Below are positions 22,112 to 31,243 of a stretch of DNA of 64,000 nucleotides, in pieces (position 1 is the first letter of the stretch; each line of letters opens with the position of its first letter). Position numbers and translations under genes: made by a program. Source of the DNA: Pseudo-nitzschia pungens (lineage: Eukaryota; Bacillariophyta; Bacillariophyceae; Bacillariales; Bacillariaceae); assembly GCA_037355855.1 (NCBI GenBank), contig CM074766.1, positions 1,612,001 through 1,676,000 on the forward strand, read 5' to 3'. The notes under the pieces are model-generated. The model did not search any database and had not been told where the DNA came from. It saw only the letters and a program-made list of their open reading frames with translations.

Positions 22112-23500
22112 ATGAGCGGAGATCATGGAGAAACAAGCAAGGATCATCCAGAACTCATGTCTTCTTCAACCTTGTGTGCAGAGAAACCTCCACTGACGGG
22201 TGTGGCACGACGAAGAATGTTTGAGGTTGACGGGCATCCACTCGAACATTGGAAGAAAGATAACTTTAAGCCAAAACGAGATGCTACCTGCCGGGTTGTT
22301 TACGAGCCAAAGGACGGCAAACAATTTTATCAAAAAGCATTGAAAAGCGAAGAGTATGACATAATGAGAGGTCTCAACAACACGCTCGAGCAACCCTATT
22401 TTTCGAAGTACAACCGTTTCTTTCCGCAGCGTGGGCACTTCTGCTGCAAGGCATGTGGAAATCCGCTTTACTCGCACGAGACGAAATTCGATATCGATGA
22501 TGGCTGGCCAGCATTTGGTGCATGCGTCTTGGGAGCAATTGGGATCACCCCCGCTGACGAACGCAAATCGCAGATCGAAAAGGAAGACAGTGCCTGCATC
22601 AAAATTCAGGCATTGGTGCGCGGGAATCAGTGCCGAAATAGAGTTGCAACCATGCTTGACGAATTGATTGAAGAAATGTTACGACGGAAGGCCGGTGGTG
22701 CAGCAACTGTTGAAGCAACAGAGTCGGACTCCGACTCGGAAAGTGAAGAAAAGAATGATGAAAAACTGCAGGGCAAAAGCAGTGGTTACGTCTTGTCACG
22801 AGCTCTTGGAGAAAATTACTCGGAAATCCATTGCCATCGCTGCAAGTCGCATTTGGGAGACGTCTACGTTCAAGTCAACTCGGGAAACCACGGAGAATTG
22901 TTTCTCGAGCATCACCGAGTCAATGGCCGGGCAATAAAATACATGCACGCGAACCTGCCGAAAAGAGCTGACGTTTATGCCTCGCTTCTCTTTGCCAATC
23001 AGTCGCAGAAGCGTCGGCTGGGTCTTCCGGATACTGCGGAGGAAACGATAGAAGAGCAAGCGGGCTTTCTTTTTGCACCGTCGCGAATCCGACCTCGCAA
23101 GTTGTCGGAACCTTTTAGCAAGAGCGACCACGAGTATGGCTCCCAGAGTCAAAACCCGAATGAATTCGTTCGAAAACCTGCGGATGCGATCAGCGTTAGC
23201 AGCCATGCAGTTTTGTACAGCGGAGGAAAGCACAACGGAAATAATTTTGGAAAGAGCGGGGGAAAGAAAACACCCAGTGGCTTGAGCGCCAGCGTGCATG
23301 CCGGGGGTTTCCTTGGTCTGGGAAGGAATGCGCATGATCTCGTTGCAAGCGTAAGCTGTCACGAGCGGATTATGTCGCCTTCCGATGTTCAAACTAATAC
23401 TCGGCGCAGACCTATGAGGAGGGGAAATACGAACTCACGGATCAACATCGAGGAACGAAAGGCCTGGTTGCAAAGTGTACTGCCGCTGTCTTTTAAGTAA
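22112..23500 (+). CDS. MsrB (SelR)-like protein with inserted IQ motif; catalytic Cys absent
   Basis: A 462-residue protein whose fold resembles methionine-R-sulfoxide reductase: FCCKACGNPLYSHETKFD with GWPAF, and later IHCHRCKSHLGDVY. The four zinc cysteines are present as CxxC pairs (C112/C115 and C241/C244). The family catalytic segment RYCVNSxxLKF aligns with EHHRVNGRAIKY here, so the redox Cys (or Sec) is R269. As written the protein should not be a methionine sulfoxide reductase. Between the two zinc pairs sits an extra segment of about 100 residues with an IQ motif (IKIQALVRGNQCRNRV, about 163-178), a calmodulin-binding signature, and an acidic Ser/Glu-rich run. The C-terminal 150 residues are Arg/Ser/Gly-rich and probably disordered. 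ATG at 22112 is chosen for its good context (AACGATGAGC); the frame is open upstream to 21908, with another ATG at 22028. Confidence 0.8.
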   Translation: MSGDHGETSKDHPELMSSSTLCAEKPPLTGVARRRMFEVDGHPLEHWKKDNFKPKRDATCRVVYEPKDGKQFYQKALKSEEYDIMRGLNNTLEQPYFSKYNRFFPQRGHFCCKACGNPLYSHETKFDIDDGWPAFGACVLGAIGITPADERKSQIEKEDSACIKIQALVRGNQCRNRVATMLDELIEEMLRRKAGGAATVEATESDSDSESEEKNDEKLQGKSSGYVLSRALGENYSEIHCHRCKSHLGDVYVQVNSGNHGELFLEHHRVNGRAIKYMHANLPKRADVYASLLFANQSQKRRLGLPDTAEETIEEQAGFLFAPSRIRPRKLSEPFSKSDHEYGSQSQNPNEFVRKPADAISVSSHAVLYSGGKHNGNNFGKSGGKKTPSGLSASVHAGGFLGLGRNAHDLVASVSCHERIMSPSDVQTNTRRRPMRRGNTNSRINIEERKAWLQSVLPLSFK

Positions 23501-23908
23501 TATGTTTTCGACATGTGGTGTGTACAGCAAAGTTGCTGTACATTTATTTGTGTTTGGAGTAGATAAAATCTCGGCTTTGTTAGAGGCAGTCGGTTGATTG
23601 GTTTTGACTTTATGTCTTCGTTGTAATGGGAAGCTGGAACAGAGTCTCAGTGTTATTTGTATCAAAGAGGAATAAACCTTTTGTGGTAATGTCCTACGGA
23701 GGGATGGAACTCGGTGACCTCAAGTGAAATATTGTCCTCTCGATGTTTGAAAAAATAAGACTACGTTATCTATCTATACAATCTATCTATGGGTCGAATA
23801 CTAGATCTTGCAATTTTTGATTCAAGGCAAGATCGCTATTCCTTGGACGAGGATGCAAAAATGATGTGGGATTGTAGGGTTTGCTCTTCCACAAAACAGA
23901 ACCATTGA
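23501..23908. other. Convergent intergenic region
   Basis: Short 3' flanks of the MsrB-like gene and the following minus-strand gene. TATCTATCTATACAATCTATCTATGG near 23765 is a small tetranucleotide-like tract. Nothing else seen. Confidence 0.4.
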
Positions 23909-24571
23909 TCACCATGTAGGGATCTTAGATTTCCCAATCGCCGTCGGCGAGGATGGTGTTGGCGACGTCACGCCATTGCCAAAATAGTAATAGTTTGCTC
24001 TTTCACCGTCAGCATCGTCACTGGTCGGAGTGTCCATCCCGTAGAAAAAGCATTGATCCCAATTCCCGACCTCCGAAGACTCTTGACAGTTGGCGAGTCG
24101 GTCGTCCTGCAACTCCATTTGTCTCTTGACGGAAGCAGGAAGCTTGGGTCGCTTCTTAAATGTGTAATCCTCGAGCAAGAGACGGGCGGCATCGGCAGAC
24201 TGCCTCGCGAGTTGTGGGTCTGAATCCGGCGGTAAGTTGCTTATCAAAACGGAAGGTGGCGCTGTATCGATGCCAATCATCGATCCAGGAGCCGATACAG
24301 AAACGGGCGCGAGACCATGGGCCAGAGATGGAATCAGGGTTTCACCTGGCAAAACCGCAAACAGAAGTGAGATTGCCACTCTTAAGTGAATCTTTGAAAG
24401 CTCCAGAGAGTACCGATCTTCGGCGGCTTCGATTTTGAGATTCCTGCCGTCAACTTCTCGCTGCGCAGCATTTTCGTTGATTGTCGACTTCGCCGATAGT
24501 GGATTATTCCGACGATTTTGATCGAATGACAATAGCATTTTCCTGATAGTCGCTGCAGTATTCACGATCAT
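23909..24571 (-). CDS. Unknown protein with central hydrophobic segment
   Basis: A single open frame of 220 residues from the ATG at 24571; upstream the frame continues only to a TTG at 24631, and an upstream exon cannot be excluded. A hydrophobic segment (LRVAISLLFAVLPG) sits near residue 85, followed by an Ala/Pro/Ser-rich stretch ending in NLPPDSDPQLARQSADAA. The C-terminal half has a Lys-rich RPKLPASVKRQMELQDDRLANC and an aromatic/Cys patch (GNWDQCFFYGMDTPTSDD). The layout, a long N-terminal leader, one hydrophobic stretch, then a compact soluble domain, resembles plastid-lumen precursors of diatoms, but I see no diagnostic motif. No family recognised. Confidence 0.55.
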   Translation of the reverse strand: MIVNTAATIRKMLLSFDQNRRNNPLSAKSTINENAAQREVDGRNLKIEAAEDRYSLELSKIHLRVAISLLFAVLPGETLIPSLAHGLAPVSVSAPGSMIGIDTAPPSVLISNLPPDSDPQLARQSADAARLLLEDYTFKKRPKLPASVKRQMELQDDRLANCQESSEVGNWDQCFFYGMDTPTSDDADGERANYYYFGNGVTSPTPSSPTAIGKSKIPTW

Positions 24572-25341
24572 TGTGCTCAATTCAATGGGCAACTCAGGAA
24601 GATTTCTACCTTCTCCGATATGACTTTGCAATATAATTCATCTCACGGGAAGGGAAACTTTTTTTGACTTCCGAACGAGAAACAGCTTCACATTCCTCTT
24701 TCCTTCCATTCTGTTGTCATTCCGTTCTGATTTCTGACTAAGATTTACCGAGAGCAGTAACCGGAGTCGTATTGCGTACGTACGTAAACCTTACGTAAAG
24801 GTAGGAATTGGAAGCGGATATCTGACATACGGTAAGGTTACGGTAAACCTTATGACTTATGACATGAGAGAGCTGTAACAAAACTTCAGATTTACGTCGG
24901 AAACTTCATTGAATAAGTTAGGGAATTCAATGCCCCAAAATGATTCGATAATGATGTCGAGATTACAATACATTCCCCTTTTAAAATTGAAACACGTTTG
25001 GAGAGATGACAGCTATGATACCATGCGCACTCCAAAACAGATGATGTTTTTTTTTTTCAAAGCATGACTGAACCTAAGGCAGCAGTAGGACTAAGATCAT
25101 CACGTAATTTGGGTAAGATTACGGTAAGGTTTACGTAGTCACTTGCCACTTTGCACTGACGCAACCACCACGACAGCTTGTTTGTGAGACATACATCCGA
25201 ACACACTGCCCGACAACACATTTTGTTTCATTAGATCTAGAAACAGCAGCGTCAAATTATCATCAACAATATCATAAATTATCTCTCTGACCACTGAACA
25301 AATCAAGTTATCACTTTCGTGTCGGAAAACTACTGCCTACC
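24572..25341. other. Divergent intergenic region with GGTAAGGTTAC motifs
   Basis: The shared upstream region of two divergent genes. Copies of the intergenic motif are concentrated at 24782-24800, 24831-24852 (GGTAAGGTTACGGTAAACCTTATG) and 25112-25136 (GGTAAGATTACGGTAAGG, then TTTACG). No gene. Confidence 0.5.
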
Positions 25342-26177
25342 ATGCCAAACCAATCGCTTCTTGCTACCATGGCTGTGTTGGCCGTCGCTGCCCACTCCTC
25401 CGAGGCCTTTGCCCCATCCTCCTCGGCATTGACCAGTATGAAACCATCGTCCGCAGCTTTCTCCCCTTTGTTCGCCGAGGAATCCCCCGATGCTGTTTTC
25501 ATGCCTCCTGCAGAATCTGAGCCCGAGGGAGAGCCAGCGAAGGAGGGAGAGATCGGACTTGAAACCGTTGAGATGTTGGGTCGTGGAGCCGCGAAGGTGT
25601 GTGTTTTTTTTCTGTAGTGTTGGTCGTCAAGTTGTGATGCAATTTTGTTGTCCAAAGATGGCCAATGTGCATGTCTAATATTTTCTCTTTCAATTTCGTA
25701 CAGGCAAAGCGTGGAAAGCGCAAGGGAGGACCCGTCGCTAAGAACGTTGGCAAGGACAAGGCCTCTGTCACTCTTGCACCAGAGGAAATCCACTACGAGG
25801 GACCTCCTGCCATCACCGAAACCATCATCCCTACCGTCTCGATTTTGACCGTTGTCGGAATCATCCCTGCAATCGCCTCTTGGAGTCGACAAGCGTGGGT
25901 GCGGTACAAGATCACTACTCGTCGCATTCGTGTCACATCCGGAATCGGAGGAAAGGACATGGCCGAAATTGTGTACCCGGACATTGTCGAAATGAGAACC
26001 GTCAAGCGACTCTTTGGTGATGGCGACATGGTTGCCTTTTTGAGAGATGGAGCCAAGTTCGAGATGCGAAACATCCCTGACTTTGACAACACAGTGAAAT
26101 TCATCTTGGAGCAAGTCAACCCCGACGTAAAGAAGCAATACCTCGAGAAGGGAGACGTCACGAGACCGCAAGAGTAA
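25342..26177 (+). CDS. Plastid-targeted membrane protein with bacterial-PH-like domain
   Basis: Exons 25342-25596 and 25704-26177 join through a 107-nt GT-AG intron in phase 0 to give 242 residues. The N-terminus (MPNQSLLATMAVLAVAAHSSEAFAP) is a typical diatom plastid presequence: signal peptide, then A-F-A-P at the cleavage site. The mature protein has a Lys/Gly-rich run, a hydrophobic segment (TIIPTVSILTVVGIIPAIAS, about 121-140), and a C-terminal region (YKITTRRIRVTSGIGGKDMAEIVY to NTVKFILEQV). The pattern Y-x-I-T-x-x-R-I-x-V-x-x-G resembles the bPH_2 (YdbS-type) domain. A membrane-bound PH-like protein of the plastid envelope or thylakoid is inferred; its partner is unknown. Confidence 0.85.
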
Positions 26178-28096
26178 ACCGAATGCCAAGGGATTTCGGT
26201 TTATGAAAGAACTGGTTTCAAATACCGATATTTGCAACAGTCTCTGGACCAATGAGGGACGAATCAAACTCTGTCTTTCGTCAGACTTCTTACTTCGTGA
26301 CGTGCACGTACAAGCATTCAAACCCGATAACTACGGGAAGGGAAGGAAGCAATCACTTCATTGACATTTTATCGTCATCGCTACGAGCTATGTTTCCTTC
26401 GTGTACTTCATGCGCCAATTCAAAGAATAACAATAAAAATGTATAGATTACATATTGAACATCCTCAAGTACATGATTACAGGCTATGCTTCACTGTTCC
26501 AAAATGATGTTCTGATTCTCCACTCTCAGTCTCGACAAGATCGTGTTCGAACAGCATGAAGCAGTTGTTAGACATATGGATTGCATTTTCGTGACGATCA
26601 GTGAAGTGCTTAGTCGTACCCGATGCGTTCACAGGTTCTTGGACTGAAAAACAAGTGAGTTGCAATAATTTAGCATCACGATCCAAATTTGTGATGTTGC
26701 TTAACACTCTACGGGTAAATTCGTATTAAATACTGACATTTGGTTATCATTTCAACTACGTTAATAAAATCAACAATCGTTTGTTGCATTTGTTGCTAAG
26801 AAACAACTGGCGAAAAGATTAGTTCTAGGCACACCTTCATTTCGTACTATACGTAGCTAACACTCTGTTCCGAAAGTCACGGAAAGAGCTCAGACCATCC
26901 AATCCAACAGAATCCAAAACACCCAAAGATGCTGGGAGTGTGGCTGGTCGATCGTGTGAGGATCTAAGTTTGGCTTGTGTGATCCAATCCAATGCAATCC
27001 GAAATATCCACGAGAGCCAGAATTGTGACGATTGGATCGCGTTTGAATCTGCATCATGACAGAAACTACAGAGTTGGTACGATAATTTAGGGTGCGTGCC
27101 TGCGTGAACCCTTTGGGGAGCAAGGGTCGGGGTGTGAGGTTGGGATTTCGAGGGGAAAAGCACAGCTATCGTCTTGTGGGCAATCGTCGCACCGTGCTGT
27201 GGATGTGAAATAGTCGTAGTCGTGACGCACGGCTCAACGTGAATCACATCATCTTGAACTCGACTTGCAATGATGTAATAAATACACAGAGACGCAATGG
27301 CATGTTGTTATAATAAAATGTCATCACCGTGCCTTCGCTTGGAATTGTGAGTATGCCTTGCTTGAATGGGAAACAGAAATATGCATGCAACATTACAGGA
27401 GTTTTTGACGCTATGATAGAAACAAAAATCCTCGCTTGACATGAATGATACAAACAAAGTCTGCCTTGGAAAGAGAAAACGGATTATGCGTGATTGATTC
27501 TTGCGTGGGTTTTCTTGGGGCTTGTGTACACATACGATGAACTTGATTAACATTACTTCTTGGTGATTTTTTTTTCTTTGTATACTATCCACGGATAAAC
27601 CGGAAGAGTGCTTCGATCTCCACCGAAAATATTCCTTTGTGTCAACAACAGGAATGTACGAATGCATACATCCATGTTTCTTGTCTAGCCTTGAAACGAG
27701 CACTCTACCATAACTACTTCGGTTCCAACTTTTTGCGACTTTCAAGGCCAAGCACAACATCTATCTTCCTTCCAACATTGTCCCCGGCACGGTCTTGGCT
27801 TGAAGTTTCTGCTTACCCTTAAAACATTGTTTTTCTTTTTCCTGTTCATTTCATTCCTTTTTTCTTCTAATGCATAATTTTGTTACAACACTCGGACGAA
27901 AGCTTCTCCCATCCTGGCTCCAATGCCACCACGTGCGCAACGCACGAGGTTTCCGTTGCTAATGCATGCCGGCAATCGAGCACGTCCCACCACGACAGTC
28001 CACCAATCGGCAGTGGCTGTTGCAATCCGCTGTTGGTTTCTTACCGTTTCCGGACCACACGATCCTCGAGAAGAATCGTTGGTTTCCGCCGCCTGC
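26178..28096. other. Convergent intergenic region
   Basis: 1.9 kb between the PH-like gene and the SR-protein gene, which converge. Several open frames here (26477-26707, 26837-27247 and 27308-27760, all minus) show no family pattern and start without good context. CCAATCC-like words recur between 26895 and 27035. No tRNA-like arm or loop found by eye. I see no supported gene. Confidence 0.4.
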
Positions 28097-29692
28097 TTAC
28101 TCCTCTCCGTCCTTGCCGCTCCGATCGGGAGACGATCCCTTGTCGTGGGAGGAGGGTTTCCTGTCGCTGCTGCCATCGCTTCCGGCATCGACCCTTCGGT
28201 CGTCGCTGCCGCCGTTCTTGTTGTTGTGGTGCTGCTGGTGATTGCTGTTGCTGTTGTCCCGGCGGCGGCGTTGGTGGCGTTCGAAGGAAGAGGATCGGTC
28301 CCGGTGGTTGCGACCCCCTCCGCCGTGGTTCTGTTGGTTGACCACCCGTCCCCGCATCTCGTTGGGAGACTTGCGGCGTTCCTGGGCAAAGACCACTTCC
28401 AATTCGCATCCCTTGATGCGGAAGCGGTCCATCTCGTCGCGGGCCTCGCGGGCCTCTGCAAACCAAACCAAAAACAAAACCAAAAAAGCGAGGAGCAGAG
28501 AGAAGCAACGGAGGAAAACCGAGAAAACAGCAATCCAGAAACATCGTTAGAAGATGCCACGGAACGAAGCGGATTGCGCCGGCGGCTTGTGCGTCGTCCG
28601 CCAAAAAGCACACACCGTCGCTCGTTGCATCACCGAACGAACCGAGTCGCGTCGCTCTACTCACGCTCGGGATCCGCGTACTCGATAAAGGCAAAGCCCT
28701 TGGCCTGCTGCGAGTGGTAGTCCCTCGGGATGTACACGTCCCGGACGTCACCGATGCGCCCAAAGGCGTTCCCGAGGTCCTGGTTGGTGATCTGGGGACC
28801 AATGTTTCGCACCAGCAACGAGATTCCGGGAATCCCCTCGTCGCGGCGGTTTCTGTTCCGGTCGTTGCGTCCGCCGCGGTAGGGAGGGGGCGGACCTCCC
28901 CGGCCCCGGGGAGGTCCGTAGGGATCCCCGGTGCGGTTCGGAGGTCCGTAGCTGTCGTAGTGGTTGTCGTAGTGGTGCGGTGGCGGTCGGCCCCGGGGTC
29001 CTCCGCCGCGAAAGTCGCGATCGTCGTAGCGCCCCCGGCGGTGGTAGTCGTCGGGGGGTCCCCGGTCGTAGCCACCGGGGGGTCCTCGCCGATCATGGTA
29101 GTCGTCACGTCCCCGGTCCCGATCGTAGCGTCCTCCCTGCGGGCAAAGTGGAACGGAGTGGAAAGGAAAGGAACGGGATGAATGGAAAGGAATGGAATGT
29201 GAGCAAACAAAACGAGCGAGAACGAAACGTCTCGGAACGCAGCCGTGGAATCGGCACATCGCAACACAGTACAACACAACACAACACAACACAACACAAC
29301 ACAAAACATGACATGCCGAGAAACAAGTTGCGACCAAAACTGCTGCTGCTGCTGCTGCTGCTACGACAAAGCACTCCGCAAGGACTCACCCTCGGGGGAG
29401 GCGATCGGCTCCGGGATCCCGAGACACTCCGGGATCGTCCCCGGGGTCCCCGTCCCCGGGGCGGAGAGTGCCGGCGGCGTCCCCGCGGAGGCGGGGATCG
29501 CGATCGCGAATAGCTCCGGGATCGGCTGCGGCGTCGGCTGCTTCCCCCGCTGTTGCGGGAGGAGCGGGGGGGAGGGGAACGGCTGCGGCTCGCGTCGCGG
29601 AGCGGCGGGCCGTTGTCGTCCGCGCCGCTCCCGCCGCCGCCCTTTTTGGAATCAAACCCGCCGCTGTCGCGGTGGTGGCTGCTGCTCGACAT
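28097..29692 (-). CDS. SC35-like (SCL) SR splicing factor, RRM plus RS domain
   Basis: A nuclear pre-mRNA splicing regulator. Exons 29692-29390, 29136-28665 and 28455-28097 join through GT-AG introns of 253 and 209 nt to give 377 residues. The order is an N-terminal RS region (SRSRSPPPR and RRRSRSRSYSRSRS), an Arg/Gly/Tyr/Asp-rich linker (RYDRDRGRDDYHDRRGPPGG), then one RRM. RNP2 is SLLVRNI, RNP1 is KGFAFIEY, and the RRM is followed by the VVFAQERRKSPNEMR signature seen in plant SCL28/30/33-type proteins (VFAEExRKxPxEMR). The tail is His/Asn/Ser/Asp-rich. The second junction restores ADPEQAREARDEMDRFRIKG across the RRM. The gene is GC-rich compared with its surroundings, so long open frames appear on the opposite strand; they are shadows. 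Intron 1 holds two repeat tracts, listed separately. Confidence 0.92.
29271..29306. repeat. ACAAC pentanucleotide repeat in intron 1 of the SR-protein gene
   Basis: About seven units of ACAAC/CAACA on the + strand, i.e. a GU-rich (UUGUG)n tract in the transcript of the minus-strand SR-protein gene. It lies in the middle of intron 1. Confidence 0.85.
29341..29361. repeat. CTG/CAG trinucleotide repeat in intron 1 of the SR-protein gene
   Basis: Seven CTG units on the + strand (AGC/CAG in the transcript), about 30-50 nt downstream of the 5' splice site at 29389. Repeats at this place can vary between strains and may influence splicing of the gene. Confidence 0.8.
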
Positions 29693-31243
29693 GGCGTTGG
29701 TGGTGTTCGCGTTGGTGCCGGAGTATGGTTGTTCGGCAGGAATTGGTTGCGAGAATGTTACCGGTGGTGCTGTTGCTGTGCTTCACCTCTGTATCGTTCG
29801 AGCGTCCTGCTGGCAGGAGGAGTTCCAAACGATGCTGCTGTGCCGGGAAAAAGTGTTGGTTATAGATGAGGGTGCAGGCGTCTCTACCTCACAACACGAT
29901 CGAGGTTGGATTGGATCGATCAGTTAATTAATGAATTAACCAATGAACAACAATGTACAGTTGCGCTTGATGCACAAATCTACCGTACGGACAACCAACG
30001 ATGATGAAACCAACGGCAATCGTGGTAGTAAGTGTGAGGTAGAAAAAGCACCGATCGAGACAGGAAGACTAGTACGGTAATTTAATTTTGATGTACAGAC
30101 AAACGGTAAGCTTACTGTAAGAAACCTTACTTCGGATTATTCAAAAAAAAAATCAGCCAACATACCGTAAACCTTAGTTACTTCACGAACGTTCTACCTG
30201 CCCCGAAACTAGGATGCCAGAACTCTTGCAGAAAAATACCGCAGAAGTGCCGTACTACCGGTAAGTACGGTATCTAATAATAATGAACCTCCATGTCTCA
30301 ACGAAGAACTCCACTTCCTACCGGCCTACCGTACGGTACGGCACCGTACGGTACCGGTAACTTTACGGCTTGCTTTCTGAATGGGCGCACGCAGAGCCAC
30401 CAGGGCTTTTTCCCTCTTTTTGAGAGATCGAGATTGAAGAGAAGGGGAAACTAGGAAGAATTTAAGGTTACTACAATTTTGTACCTTTACTACTACCCCG
30501 CTCACATAACCGGTAAGTTCCGTACGTAAGTTACGAGGTACGAAGTACGTAGTAATTAGGAGTTGCTTCGGAATCTTACCTCCTACCTTCAACCTTTTGT
30601 TCATACTCTATGTATGTATGCCTAAGGTTTACCCTAGTACAATACTTCGTGTGCAGGATTGAGTACGATATGTGTGTATGCAACATATGTTTTAATACTA
30701 TGATCGTGTACCGGATTTTGGACGTATTCCTGATTGATTTATGATGGATGGAACAACGTACGTAAGCAGCCAATCAATCTGCACCAAGAACGGAACAGAA
30801 AACCTGGAATTATTTGAGTCGTGTGTACGTCACAAAAACAACAACCGGGTATGTGCGGGAGAGCGATGGTAGGGAACAAATCCACTATCACCCGTACGGT
30901 AAACTTGTGGCCAGCGGCGAGTGAGTGAGTCTCGACCGACTGCACAGGTCTGTAGCGGTGAAAGAATTCAGTGATGTTTTTTCCGTCGGGTATCGGGGAG
31001 GACGAAAGACGAAACCCGACATCCATGATCCCATCCATCCCGCCCCAACAAATTTCGCCAGGCGTCACATAACTTATCGCATACGAAGTACTTCACTCGT
31101 ATGAAGTCGTTACAGGCCAAGAGCAAACTCTTTGTGCCAAACAACTGTGTGACCATTCGAAACAGCGCTTCGCGGTATTTTCCTATAGGCCTCTTCAATA
31201 GATCAAAGACAGGGCTGCATTGATTGTCTAGCAGACAAACACA
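29693..31243. other. Divergent intergenic region, motif- and palindrome-rich
   Basis: 1.5 kb with many GTAAGGTT/CCGTACGG-type words (30105-30135, 30165-30180, 30265-30275, 30325-30365, 30510-30560). The segment 30327-30358 is built of CCGTACGGTACGG and CACCGTACGGTACCGG and can fold on itself. No reading frame I can support. Confidence 0.45.

Noticed and set aside
26837..27760. Two minus-strand open frames of 136 and 150 codons
   Set aside because: No conserved motif; overlapping alternatives in other frames; the region is convergent 3' flank.
28041..29309. Long minus-strand open frame of 422 codons and plus-strand frames of 155-265 codons over the SR-protein gene
   Set aside because: They are shadow frames in GC-rich repeated Arg/Gly/Asp codons. 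The frame with RNP1 and RNP2 and correct splice phase is the true one.
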